NCBI GenBank assembly: GCA_022376925.1
Contig: JAIOJX010000001.1
Span: forward strand, 4,497,501-4,561,500
Direction of reading: 5' to 3'
DNA from: Tragulus kanchil
Taxonomy: Eukaryota > Chordata > Mammalia > Artiodactyla > Tragulidae
Length of the DNA: 64,000 nt
Position 1 is the first letter of the stretch. Every line of letters begins with the position of its first letter. Positions 1 to 10,887 of the stretch are shown one piece after another. The notes beneath the pieces were generated by a model. That model ran no database searches. It was not told the origin of the DNA and worked only from the letters and a program-made list of their open reading frames with translations. The position numbers were made by a program, and so were the translations under genes.

Positions 1-339
1 TTCTATGTCACAAATATGTTTCGTTAAGAAGATAATTATTTTGAGACTAGTTTGATCTGACTGGTATCCTTTGTGATAGCATTGTTTTGTGCATTTTAAA
101 CCATTTGTTTAATGAAATCTTTTTACAAAGGTGTGTAAGTTTCACCAGAAAGCCAAGGGGATCTGTAGCAGAAAAAAGGTCAAGACTCCTAGGCTTGGAG
201 AGTCTTGGAGAGTCACCTGCACCCAGTACTAAGCATGTTCCCTTCCAAGTTTGAGAACCAGCTTGGCCCCAGCGAGCTCGGAAAGCAGTTATCACAATTG
301 CTGTAAGGAACCTATGACAACCTACAGCCTCTTGGCCCC
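1..339. other. Unique non-coding DNA
   Basis: AT-rich single-copy sequence with no repeat family, RNA gene or credible reading frame that I recognise. It ends at a GT microsatellite that abuts a Bov-tA SINE. Confidence 0.5.
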
Positions 340-362
340 GTGTGTGTGTGTGTGTGTGTGTG
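340..362. repeat. (GT)n microsatellite
   Basis: About eleven uninterrupted GT dinucleotides directly abut the 3' (tail) end of the neighbouring minus-strand Bov-tA SINE. The run probably grew from the SINE tail. Confidence 0.95.
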
Positions 363-563
363 TTGTCAGTTGTGTCCAACCCTCTGTGACCCCATGGACT
401 ATATCCTGCCAGGTTCCTCCATGGGATTTCCCAGGCAAGAATGCTGGCATGAGCTGGCATTCCCTTCTCCAGGGGATCTTCCTGACCCAGGGATGGAACT
501 CGCACCTCCTGGGTCTCCTGCACTGGCAAGCAGGTTCTTTACCACTAGTGCCACCATGCCCAG
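363..563 (-). mobile_element. Bov-tA SINE
   Basis: On the plus strand the sequence reads as the reverse complement of the ruminant Bov-tA SINE: the body lies first, and the tRNA-Glu-derived head follows near 540-563. The recognisable segments are the GTGTCCAACCCTCTGTGACC-like body, the CAGGGGATCTTCC block at about 471-483 and the CAGGTTCTTTACCACTAG head. It differs from the family consensus at many positions, so it is an older insertion. Frames across it give the familiar spurious Bov-tA peptides and are not genes. Confidence 0.9.
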
Positions 564-915
564 ATACAATGAGCCTTTTGATGGCTAGTTCTCCAGAGAG
601 CTCCATGTTCTGCTTCCCAGAAACAGGCGTGCTTGTTTATTTAGAATGGCGGGGCCATTAGGACAGAGGCTGAGCCCATGGCCTGGGCTCACTGACGGGC
701 ACTCCAACATTTTTCCTGGGTGAGATAGCTTGGGCTCGTGAGTCAGTCCTTCCTGGAAAATGGCTGAGAAGCAGCTTTCAGAGATGAAAACGAGAGTAGA
801 GAGGGCGACAGAAGGAGGGTCCAGGGAGAGGCTGAGTCACCCCCCTGACTGCTCTCCTACGCTCTCCTGAAAGTCTTGCTCCATGGAAAAGGGGCTCTGT
901 CCTTCCGTCTCCGGG
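564..915. other. Unique non-coding DNA
   Basis: Single-copy sequence of moderate GC content before duplication A. I see no recognisable gene or repeat. Confidence 0.45.
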
Positions 916-3093
916 CTGAATCACCCCAGGGCAGCTCGGCTCCTCTGCCTGCATCCCCATAGGCGGGGCCCCAAGCCCAGTCAGTGTCTGCCACAGAGAA
1001 ATTCTAGAGTGAGTGTGTTATTACTTTAGTGGAAAAATAAGCACAGGTTGGGGTGATCCAGGGGACCCACTTCCTCTTGGTTGAGCATCAGGAGGCCCCG
1101 TGGACACCCACAGGATCCCAGGCACTTGTATTTGAACAGACTAAGGAAGCCAAACTGCAGCTCCCCCAAATTTGGGGATCTTTGGAGCAGTTTAGTTTGG
1201 GCAGTGCTCACTTGTGCTCATTTCTCCCCAGGCTCTGAGACATGATGGGGGACCGAGGGCAGCGTGCCTTTACTTCCTGACTTGCATGTTTAGACTTCAT
1301 CTTGCTGCAAAAGGAGGTCCTTGCTCAAATTCTCTCTCTTCTGAATAGCTCTGCCACCTCCTGGCCATGTGACAGGGTCAGACTTCACCCTGTCTGTGTC
1401 TTGGTAGCCTCCTGTAAAAAGCAGTCACTACAGACTCGACCCGTCAGGCGCTCTTTAAAAACGCTGCACGTCAAGTTCCAGGCCCAGCGCACTGCCACTG
1501 CTTGCACAGCACCCTGAACCCACGCCAGGCGGCGAGGGCAGGCCCAGTGCACAGTCAGACCTGTCTCTTCTTCACCCCTTCACTTTCAGGCCAAGTGCGG
1601 CGAGAGGAGACGGCACTGCACCAGGGCAGGAAAGAGACTCCAGTGACTGCGCGGCTTGCAAAGTTCAGCGAGGGGAGCTTTGCTATGAAATGTCCGCGAC
1701 ACACTGCCTTCTGCAAGCCGAGGAGCAGGATGAGGCCCTGGAGCAGGGGTCAAGGTCTGATCCTTGAAGCCAAGAACTGGAAGAGAAAATCGAGGCCCAA
1801 GGATGGGAGCAGCCTGTCAGCGCCAGCCCTGGAGCAGAGGTCTCCAGCCTCCAGGGCCACCAGTCTCTGGGCACTTTCTGAACACAGCCCCTGAGAGTCA
1901 CAGAGCTACGCCCGGCAGAAAGGCGCAGTCCTGCCGGCAGAGGACTTCTATGAGGAGGTGTGGTGTTCCACAAGCCGCCTCCCACCTTGCCTTCTCAGAC
2001 CAGCTTTCTGAATCACCCCAGGGCAGCTCGGCTCCTCTGCTGCATCCCCATAGGGCCCCAAGCCCAGTCAGTGTCTGCCACAGAGAAATTCTAGAGTGAG
2101 TGTGTCATTACTTTAGTGGAAAAATAAGCACAGGTTGGGGTGATCCAGGGGACCCACTTCCTCTTGGTTGAGCATCAGGAGGCCCCGTGGACACCCACAG
2201 GATCCCAGGCACTTGTATTTGAACAGACTAAGGAAGCCAAACTGCAGCTCCCCAAATTTGGGGATCTTTGGAGCAGTTTAGTTTGGGCAGTGCTCACTTG
2301 TGCTCATTTCTCCCCAGGCTCTGAGACATGATGGGGGACCGAGGGCAGCGTGCCTTTACTTCCTGACTTGCATGTTTAGACTTCATCTTGCTGCAAAAGG
2401 AGGTCCTTGCTCAAATTCTCTCTCTTCTGAATAGCTCTGCCACCTCCTGGCCATGTGACAGGGTCAGACTTCACCCTGTCTGTGTCTTGGTAGCCTCCTG
2501 TAAAAAGCAGTCACTACAGACTCGACCCGTCAGGCGCTCTTTAAAAACGCTGCACGTCAAGTTCCAGGCCCAGCGCACTGCCACTGCTTGCACAGCACCC
2601 TGAACCCACGCCAGGCGGCGAGGGCAGGCCCAGTGCACAGTCAGACCTGTCTCTTCTTCACCCCTTCACTTTCAGGCCAAGTGCGGCGAGAGGAGACGGC
2701 ACTGCACCAGGGCAGGAAAGAGACTCCAGTGACTGCGCGGCTTGCAAAGTTCAGCGAGGGGAGCTTTGCTATGAAATGTCCGCGACACACTGCCTTCTGC
2801 AAGCCGAGGAGCAGGATGAGGCCCTGGAGCAGGGGTCAAGGTCTGATCCTTGAAGCCAAGAACTGGAAGAGAAAATCGAGGCCCAAGGATGGGAGCAGCC
2901 TGTCAGCGCCAGCCCTGGAGCAGAGGTCTCCAGCCTCCAGGGCCACCAGTCTCTGGGCACTTTCTGAACACAGCCCCTGAGAGTCACAGAGCTACGCCCG
3001 GCAGAAAGGCGCAGTCCTGCCGGCAGAGGACTTCTATGAGGAGGTGTGGTGTTCCACAAGCCGCCTCCCACCTTGCCTTCTCAGACCAGCTTT
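916..3093. repeat. Tandem duplication A (unit about 1.09 kb)
   Basis: Copy 1 is 916-2007 and copy 2 is 2008-3093. They are almost identical; the offset falls from 1092 to 1086 through small deletions at the start of copy 2 (near 2040, 2055 and 2250). There is one visible substitution (T to C at about 2104). Copy 1 stops at the point where copy 2 runs into the poly(T) of a SINE. The content is unique non-coding DNA. It is most simply an uncollapsed assembly overlap (see findings). Confidence 0.95.
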
Positions 3094-3427
3094 TTTTTTT
3101 TTTTTTTAAAGATTTATTTATTTATTTATTTTGGGTGGGGGTCGGGTTGGGGAGGGAGGGGAGCGGGCGGGCCACTTCTACTGGTCTTTCATTTCTTTGT
3201 TTTCATCCGTCTTTGTTCTTTGGCTCCTGTGGGCCTCCCATCGCGGTGGCCTCTGTCGTCGCAGAGCGCCGGCTCTGGGCACATGCGCTCCAGAGCTCCG
3301 GCTCGGTAATTGGACACATCCGTCCAGCCGCTCCGCGGCACGTGGGATCTTCCCAGGCCAGGGCTCGAACCGGCGCCCCTTGCACTGCAAAGCGGTGTCC
3401 TTACCCACTGGACCACCAGGGAAGCCC
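3091..3427 (-). mobile_element. CHR-type tRNA-Glu SINE, young subfamily
   Basis: A minus-strand insertion. Poly(T) followed by a TTTA-rich stretch (3091-3131) is the reversed A-rich tail, and the tRNA-derived head ends near 3427 in the CAGGGAAGCCC motif. A 15-bp target-site duplication beginning CTCAGACCAGC is at 3080-3094 and again at 3427-3441. The element keeps many CpGs, a sign of youth. Its first half resembles the known CHR/SINE2 head and B box. Its second half (GGAGCTCTGGAGCGCATGCG type) differs from the cattle CHR consensus I remember. Related copies lie near 43.8, 50.0, 62.1 and 63.3 kb. Confidence 0.9.
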
Positions 3428-3441
3428 TCAGACCAGCTTTT

Positions 3442-4119
3442 ATACAGATCCTGGGAAATGTGAATATCACTTGTTTGGACCTTTCTGCCATCTGTCCATC
3501 CAGCCCCTTGAGAGCGTACTCTGGGCTGGGCACTGGGCTCAGGGGGAGGCGGTGGCCTACGCCACACCGTAAAGGCAGCCTCCTTTGCGTAGGTGCTGCT
3601 GGAAACCAAAATTGAAGTGTTTACGGGTGACAAAGTCCACCTGATCGGAAGCTCCTCTGTGGCACCCCTCCCCAGCATTTCCTAGTCAGTGCGTAGCACA
3701 GGAAATGATGTGAAATGACTTCTGACTATGTAGATCCAGAGAGCTTTCCAGAAGGAGTGACACATGAGTGGGACCCTAGAGAGTGAATGGGATTGTAATG
3801 GGGACAGCAGACAGTGGAAGGCACAGAGGTGGGTCCAGACACTCTCTGCCCTCAAGGAACTGACCTTCCAGAAACATTTCTACTACAAGGCTGCAATATC
3901 CAATGCCTTCCAAAGGAGAAATATGCTACTGGGATACATGGAGGAGGCCACCTTCTATAGTTTGCTTTGCAGTTGTGGTCGCTGATGTATTCATTTACTG
4001 CCCTGTCTCCTCCCTGATGGCAGTACACATGCATCACGCTCTCTGGGTCAGGGGAGGAGGGAGACGGTCGCCAGATGGCCATTCCTGCAGCCATTGTGCT
4101 AGCCCCTGACCCAGAGCAC
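3442..4119. other. Unique non-coding DNA
   Basis: Single-copy sequence between the SINE and an L1 fragment. No gene or recognisable repeat was found. Confidence 0.45.
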
Positions 4120-4526
4120 GTGCGTCTGTAGCAACGTGGATGGACCTAGAGATCATCATACTGAGTGAAGTCAGTCAGAGAAACACGAATATGATATGAT
4201 ATCACTTACATGTGTCCTATAAAAAAAGACACAAAGGAACCTGTCTGTGAAACAGAAACCAACTCACAGACATAGAGAACAGACTTGTGGTTGCCAAGGG
4301 GGAGGGAAGGGCCGGGAGCTGGGGCGAGCGGATGCCGGCTAGTGTGCACAGGGTGGGGAAGCAGCGAGGTCCTGCTGTAGAGGCCAGGGGACCAGAGTCA
4401 CTATCCTGTTCAATAAGCCATCATGCAGAAGAATATGCCCAAACTGAATGCATATGTACAACTGAATCCCTTTGCTGTACAGCAGAAATTCACACGTTGT
4501 AAATCAACTGTACTTTAATAACAAAA
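4120..4526 (+). mobile_element. L1 3' end, artiodactyl type
   Basis: A 5'-truncated L1 fragment covering the 3' noncoding end. The recognisable blocks are GGATGGACCTAGAGATCATC near 4139, the CAGACATAGAGAACAGAC-like segment near 4266, and the terminal CTTTGCTGTACAGCAGAAAT to TAAATCAACTGTACTTTAAT block at 4471-4520. It has no coding capacity. Its last ~145 bases are repeated at 5529-5668 because duplication B starts inside it. Confidence 0.85.
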
Positions 4527-6699
4527 AGGCTCAGTCGTAACTGTCACTGATGCTTCCCCTTCTCTTTAGCTCCGCTGACAGAGGAAGAAAAAGGTTGGGG
4601 TCACCTGAGAAAATGCTCTGGATGTTACCAAAGAGGTTCAGCCTTCAGTCTGGGTGTCCCGGGACCTGGCAGAGCCTAGGCCAGAAGTGTGTCAGAGGAA
4701 AAGCTCGTCAAAGTGCACGGGAGATGGCATGGCACCGCTGCAGGAGGAGCAGGGGCTCCGCAGGGGGCGAGGGCACAGGGGCACGCTTGCAGCAGGAAGG
4801 GGATGTGCTTGAAACACATATGCACATGGAGTCAGACATGGTGAGAAACAAAATCGATTGCCACACAAGGGAATGGGGCTTCCTGCCCCTGGAAATCTAT
4901 GTTCAAGCATATGCCAGGAAAGCCCTGAATGGAGAATTTAGGCATCAGAAGTATGGTGAGGCTAGGAAACTTTACAATCCTGTGTAACATGGAGATATCA
5001 CGATCACAGAGTCTACGATGCTAAAGAATCAGGACTGCATGACCCATTAGCTCCTGAGGGGATGTAACAGCAGAAGCTGGCGAGTGTTACTGTTCCTGGA
5101 GTGAGGGTGCAGGTGGGCAGAGAGGAAGGGAAGTCCATCCTTGCACACTGTGAGCTGAGGGGGCAACAGGGCTACCAGCTAAGCAGGTGGAACGGACTGC
5201 GCCAGATCTGGGTCTTGAGCTCACACGGCAGGCTGGAGGTCCAGATTTGAGAGCCCCAGGTTTACTTCCATACCAACTAAGCAGGGAGAAGACACACAAC
5301 ATAGAAAAGAAAGCCTCATTTACAATAACAGCAAAGAAAATGACATCTGCAGGAAGAAACAAAGCGAGCACATACAAAAGCTCTGTGAAGGAAGCGCCAA
5401 ACACTCCGGAAAGACTCAAAAGATGACAAGTGGGAAGACACTCACTCTGCTGAACAGGGGGCTGGGCATTGTAAGGCTGTCAGCAAAAATCAGATGCAGC
5501 CCCAATGAAGACACCAACAAGCTTTTTAAGGCCAGGGGACCAGAGTCACTATCCTGTTCAATAAGCCATCATGCAGAAGAATATGCCCAAACTGAATGCA
5601 TATGTACAACTGAATCCCTTTGCTGTACAGCAGAAATTCACACGTTGTAAATCAACTGTACTTTAATAACAAAAGGCTCAGTCGTAACTGTCACTGATGC
5701 TTCCTTCTCTTTAGCTCCGCTGACAGAGGAAGAAAAAGGTTGGGTCACCTGAGAAAATGCTCTGGATGTTACCAAAGAGGTTCAGCCTTCAGTCTGGGTG
5801 TCCCGGGACCTGGCAGAGCCTAGGCCAGAAGTGTGTCAGAGGAAAAGCTCGTCAAAGTGCACGGGAGATGGCATGGCACCGCTGCAGGAGGAGCAGGGGC
5901 TCCGCAGGGGGCGAGGGCACAGGGGCACGCTTGCAGCAGGAAGGGGATGTGCTTGAAACACATATGCACATGGAGTCAGACATGGTGAGAAACAAAATCG
6001 ATTGCCACACAAGGGAATGGGGCTTCCTGCCCCTGGAAATCTATGTTCAAGCATATGCCAGGAAAGCCCTGAATGGAGAATTTAGGCATCAGAAGTATGG
6101 TGAGGCTAGGAAACTTTACAATCCTGTGTAACATGGAGATATCACGATCACAGAGTCTACGATGCTAAAGAATCAGGACTGCATGACCCATTAGCTCCTG
6201 AGGGGATGTAACAGCAGAAGCTGGCGAGTGTTACTGTTCCTGGAGTGAGGGTGCAGGTGGGCAGAGAGGAAGGGAAGTCCATCCTTGCACACTGTGAGCT
6301 GAGGGGGCAACAGGGCTACCAGCTAAGCAGGTGGAACGGACTGCGCCAGATCTGGGTCTTGAGCTCACACGGCAGGCTGGAGGTCCAGATTTGAGAGCCC
6401 CAGGTTTACTTCCCATACCAACTAAGCAGGGAGAAGACACACAACATAGAAAAGAAAGCCTCATTTACAATAACAGCAAAGAAAATGACATCTGCAGGAA
6501 GAAACAAAGCGAGCACATACAAAAGCTCTGTGAAGGAAGCGCCAAACACTCCGGAAAGACTCGAAAAAGATGCGAACAAGTGGGAAGACACTCACTCTGC
6601 TGAACAGGGGGGCTGGGCATTGTAAGGCTGTCAGTTCTCGCTTACTTAGTTTAGGAATATCAGATGCAGCCCCAATGAAGACACCAACAAGCTTTTTAA
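4381..6699. repeat. Tandem duplication B (unit about 1.15 kb)
   Basis: Copy 1 is 4381-5528 and copy 2 is 5529-6699. The interior is essentially identical. Copy 2 lacks single bases at its head (homopolymers near 5672, 5702 and 5741). Copy 1 lacks bases at its tail: about 20 bases are missing near 5484 compared with about 6634-6660 in copy 2. The unit begins in the middle of an L1 3' end and ends inside an older L1 piece, so it does not follow the borders of any element. Confidence 0.95.
5529..5668 (+). mobile_element. L1 3' end, duplicated fragment
   Basis: The last part of the 4120-4526 L1 fragment appears again here because duplication B starts inside it. It is not an independent insertion. 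Confidence 0.85.
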
Positions 6700-6765
6700 T
6701 GCTGATAGACAAGTTAATACTAAATTGTATACGAAAAAAGTTAAAATTCAATAATAGTCAGGAAA
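6425..6765 (+). mobile_element. Degenerate L1 ORF2 fragment
   Basis: Weak but recognisable similarity to the region of L1 ORF2 downstream of the RT core: the TCATTTACAATAACAGCAAA block near 6460, and the CCAACAAGCTTTTTAATGCT block near 6685. The frame is broken by stops and indels. A truncated copy lies at 5285-5528 through duplication B. Confidence 0.65.
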
Positions 6766-6809
6766 ACATACCTGGTTCCCATGGCCCCATTCCTCCCAGG
6801 TCCCCCCAT

Positions 6810-7135
6810 TACAATTAAAAAAACACATTGCCTCAAAATATGAACATACTTAATGATATTGAACTATACACCTACAGATAGGTAAGAGGATAAATTTCAC
6901 ATGCTGCGTGTGAGCATTAGTCACTCAGCTGTGTCTGACGACTCCTCTGTCCATGGGGGTCTCCAGGCAAGAACACTGGAGTGGGCAGTCATTTCCTTCT
7001 CCAGGGATCTTCCTGACCCAGGGATCAAACTTGCGTCTCTTATGTCTCCTGCATTGGCAGGCAGGTTCTTTATCACTAGCGCCACCTGGGAAACTCCACA
7101 TGCTGTGTATTATACCACAATTAGAAATGTTTTCA
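6810..7135 (+). mobile_element. Old L1 3'-end-like repeat split by a SINE
   Basis: The pieces at 6830-6905 and 7098-7135 read together as the TTAATGATATTGAACTATAC ... TATACCACAATTAGAAATG type of ancient L1 3' end. A Bov-tA SINE interrupts it. The family assignment is approximate. Confidence 0.5.
6906..7098 (-). mobile_element. Bov-tA SINE
   Basis: A minus-strand Bov-tA copy with the CAAGAACACTGGAGTGGG-like segment near 6968, the CCAGGGATCTTCCTGACCCA block near 7001 and the tRNA-like head at about 7055-7095. Imperfect flanking repeats CACATGCTGCGTGT (6898-6911) and CACATGCTGTGTAT (about 7098-7111) look like its target-site duplication. Confidence 0.88.
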
Positions 7136-9690
7136 AAAGCAAACTGCAGAGACAAGCAAAACCTGGACATAATAAATCAAACAAGTACAGGGGGACTCTA
7201 GAAGGTAGAAGGAAAAGGTGGTCAATCAAAGGATCTACAGACTTGAGTTTCCTGGGTTACCTCGTTGACTCTCAGATGTTCTGGACAAAATGGTGCAGAA
7301 GCCTTCAACGGAGAACCACCAACAGGTACCAGCACACACGGGTGCACGTGTGGGCACATACACGTGCACACGCCCTCTAATAAAGGGATTTCCCCCTGGA
7401 GGGCTGTGAAGAAGGAAGCCTGTACGACAGAAATGTTTCTCGAACATTCTCACTCTAACCAGCACCAACCAAAAACCCATCCCCATCCTGTGGCTTCAGC
7501 CAGGCAAAGTGGGTTCCATGTCAGTCCAGCCCCAGTTGGTCTGCACTCTGATTCCTCCCCCCAGAGGCGTCAGGGGTCCAAGCAGACTCACAATGCCTCG
7601 GACAGGTGGCGCCGGCAGAGTCCAGCGGGGGACTGAGCCTCCACAGCCACCTGGCAGACTTAAGAGGGTGGCATGAGCCGGAGCTCATGAGTGCCAGACC
7701 TGACCAAGTCCTCCTCTCCTTAGGTATCAGGGAGATCGAATGGGAAGTTTAACAACCACTCCACCCAGTGTCAATGAAATTGAACAAGGTCTTGCACGTC
7801 AGGACTGGTCAGGGCTCCACTTTCCACCTGATCCCTGGTGTGAGTTAAAGAGGACTGGTGAGGAGACTGAGCCTCCACGCTCTCACCTGCAACAACAAGG
7901 CTGAATGAAGCTGAGTGGGTCAGGCTGACACTGCAATCTTCTTCCCCTCTCTCCTCACCTGGGGTCAGCTGGACCCAGCAGGGATCTGAGATTCATCTTC
8001 TCACATTGCCCCAAAATGACGATGTGGGTCAACCATCCATCCGTCTCCCCCTTCCCCAGCAGAACTTAACAGGGGAGCTGAGCTTACATACCACTCGGTC
8101 AAGGAAGGTGTCAGCACAACCTGGGGGGTAGCTAAATATCCACTCCAGCCATCAGCAATAAGGCTTTATCCGTTTAGCTCAGCTCTCTGTTTTTGCCAGT
8201 TTGGTGTTAATAGGGGCCAACAAGAAACTGAACATACATACCCAGCAAGCCCTCACATTATGCCTCAGCATGGAAGATCTTCCGCTAGAAAGTGAGATGG
8301 AATACCATTCAAGGTCTCATAATATAATATGCAAAATGCGTAGGGTATAATTTTTTAAAAAATCACTAAGAACCAGAAAAATCACAGTGTGAATGACTAA
8401 TGATGATCAACAAATCCTAACACCAACATTATTCAAATACTGGAATTATTCAGCAAGAATTTTGAAGCAGTTATCATTAAAATGCTCAACAAGTAATTAC
8501 AAATACTCTTGGATCAAGTTAGCAAAATAGGAAATCTCATCAAATAAATACAATTTATAAAAAAAAGAACTGAGTGGAATTTACAGAACCAAAAAATACA
8601 AAAAATAAAATAACCTACTGAATGGGCTAGTAAATAGAGTGGAAATGAGAGAAGATACAACTGGTGAACTTGAGGACACATCAATAGAGTTCAGCCAGTC
8701 TGAATAACAGACAAAATAAACTCTAAAAAAGGAGGAGGAGGAGGAAGTGGCCCTCAGGCAATTGAGACAACAATTGTTGGAACAACAGACGTTCCAACAT
8801 TTACATCACTGGAGGCCCAGAAGAAGAGGAGAACCACCGAATAATTAGTCAAAGAAGTAATGGCTGAAAATTTTCAAAATTTGGCAAAGCCATAAACCCC
8901 CAGACTCCATAATCCAAGATTATCCTAAATACGAAAAATCCAAAGAAGTTCATGCCGAAGACTCCCTAATGAAAGCTTCTGAAAACTAAAAGACAAAGAA
9001 AAACATCTTGACAACAACTAGCCAATACTGACACATTACGCACAGAGAGCTATCAATTCAAATGACAGGGGATTTCTTTTCAGGAGCCATGGGGTGCAGA
9101 AGGAAGTAGCATAACATTTTTCAAGTGCTGAAATAAAAGAACTGTCAACTCCAAATTATATATCTGACAAAAAATATCCTTCAGGAATGAAGAGGAAATC
9201 AAGACATTTTCAGATGAAGGAAAATTAAGAGATATTGTTGCTAATAATCCCACCATTAAAGGATGGCTAAAGGGAGTTCTCTAACCAAAAAGGAATGGTC
9301 TCAAATTAATATCTAAGCTGAATCAATAATCTAAGCTTACACTTCAGGAATCATGGAAAAATAAACCCAAAGCAGCAGAAGGTAAGAAATACAGATAAGA
9401 TTAAAAAAAAACAATGGAACTGAAAACAGAGAAAAGTCCATGTACATAAAGCCAGTTCTTCGGAAAGATCAGTAAAAATGCCCTCTATCAAGACTGAAAA
9501 TGAAGAAGACAAAAATAACCAGAGATGAAGCAAGGGATAACATAAGACCTGGCAGAAAGCAAAAGCATAATAAGGAAATACTAGAAAAAATCCTACATAC
9601 ATAAATTTAACAACATAAATGAAATGGACTAGCTCCTTGTAAACCACAAACTACCAAAATAGATTATTTGAATAGCCCTATCAGTAAGGA
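7136..9690 (+). mobile_element. L1 5'-UTR-like and upstream region, decayed
   Basis: From about 7560 the sequence resembles the long noncoding 5' part of ancient mammalian L1s: the alternating GAGACTGAGCCTCCACGCTC segments near 7865, the GAATTATTCAGCAAGAATTT block near 8445, and the AAGAACTGTCAACTCCAAAT to TTTTCAGATGAAGGAAAATT blocks near 9138-9226. No ORF1 survives. The first few hundred bases (7136-7560) are not identified. The family call is by memory of the consensus and needs RepeatMasker. Confidence 0.6.
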
Positions 9691-10384
9691 AAACAAATTC
9701 ATAGTTTAAAAGCTTCCCTCTCAAACACCAGAACCAGGTGGTTTCATTAGCGAATTCTACCAAACATTAAATATGAGTACCAAATCTATACATTCCCTTT
9801 CAGAAACTAGAAAGACTTTCCAATTCACTTCACCAGGTGAGTATAACCCTGATATATATATTAAAAAAAACACATATCTGTGAACAACAAAACTCTGTAA
9901 AACCTTTAAAATAAAGAATAATAATAAAAAAAATAAAGATAGTATAAAAAAAGAAAACTAGAGACCAAAGTCCATCTTGAACACAGACACAAAAATCCTC
10001 AAGAAATTCTGACCAAACTAACACATGTACACAATATGAATTACAGAACCCAAATCATCCTATAGCGGTTTAAAAGATAAGTTTGTAGTTTACAAACTCT
10101 TACAAAGCAACTCTCTAACCCTAAGCGGTTTCGTGGGAGAATCTCAGCGGGTAGTTAAAGCAGCAGCACCGCTTCTACACGATCTATTTCAGAAAATGAG
10201 CCTGGCGCCAAAATTAGTCAAGCACAGCGCACAAAAAGAAAATCAGAAGCCAATTTAAAAGATGTGAATTTAAAAAAAAAAAGGCAAATCAAATCCAGGA
10301 ACATCTAAAAGGAATAATACACAGTGACTAAGTGAGGTTTATCCCAGGATTGCAAGGCTGTCTCACTTTCTAAAAATTAATCCA
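9691..10384 (+). mobile_element. Decayed L1 ORF2 fragment, part 1
   Basis: Similar to the RT-upstream part of L1 ORF2: the GGTTTCATTAGCGAATTCTA block near 9739 and the AGTGAGGTTTATCCCAGGAT block near 10331. The frame is destroyed by stops and deletions. The stretch at 10040-10260 does not match well and may be a small foreign insertion. Confidence 0.65.
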
Positions 10385-10748
10385 GAGGGCAAATATCATA
10401 TGATATCACTTGTCTGTGGAATCTAAAAATATAGTACAAATGAACTTATTTACAATACAGAAACAGACTCACAGGCATAGAAAACACATTTATGGTTAAA
10501 CAGGGGATAAATTAGGAGTATGAGATTAACAGATACTCACTGATATTTATAAATTAGATAAACAACAAGGGTTTACTGTATAGCACAGAAACTATATTCA
10601 ACGTTGTATAATAACCTATAGCAGAAATGAATTGAAAAAAGAATACATATATGTATATTTATATATACACCAAGTCACTTCGCTGTACACCTGAAACTGA
10701 CACAATACTGTAAATCAACTATAATTTTAAAGAAGAACAAAATAAGAA
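10385..10748 (+). mobile_element. Nested younger L1 3' end
   Basis: A 5'-truncated artiodactyl L1 3' end: the CATATGATATCACTTGTCTG start, the GTATAGCACAGAAACTATAT segment near 10577, and the terminal CTTCGCTGTACACCTGAAAC and GTAAATCAACTATAATTTTA blocks near 10678-10730. AAAATTAATCCA-type sequence at about 10374 and AAAATTAATTCA at about 10753 flank it and look like a target-site duplication. It splits the older L1 ORF2. Confidence 0.75.
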
Positions 10749-10887
10749 AAAAATTAATTCATGTTGTACAAAATATCGATGGGCTGAGTAAGAAAAACCA
10801 CCCGATTATATTACGCTTGATTTTGAAAAGAACTCTCATAAAAGTAAGAATAAAAAAGGATAACCTTCCTCATCTTAAGATGAAACA

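Noticed and set aside
47..529. Possible short protein of 160 residues on the minus strand
   Set aside because: Its first part is the well-known spurious translation of a Bov-tA SINE, and the rest is unrelated flank.
916..3093. Real segmental tandem duplication
   Set aside because: Considered for each of the twelve loci. The common length, the near-identity and the end-clustered errors fit an assembly overlap better. I cannot exclude that one of them is real.
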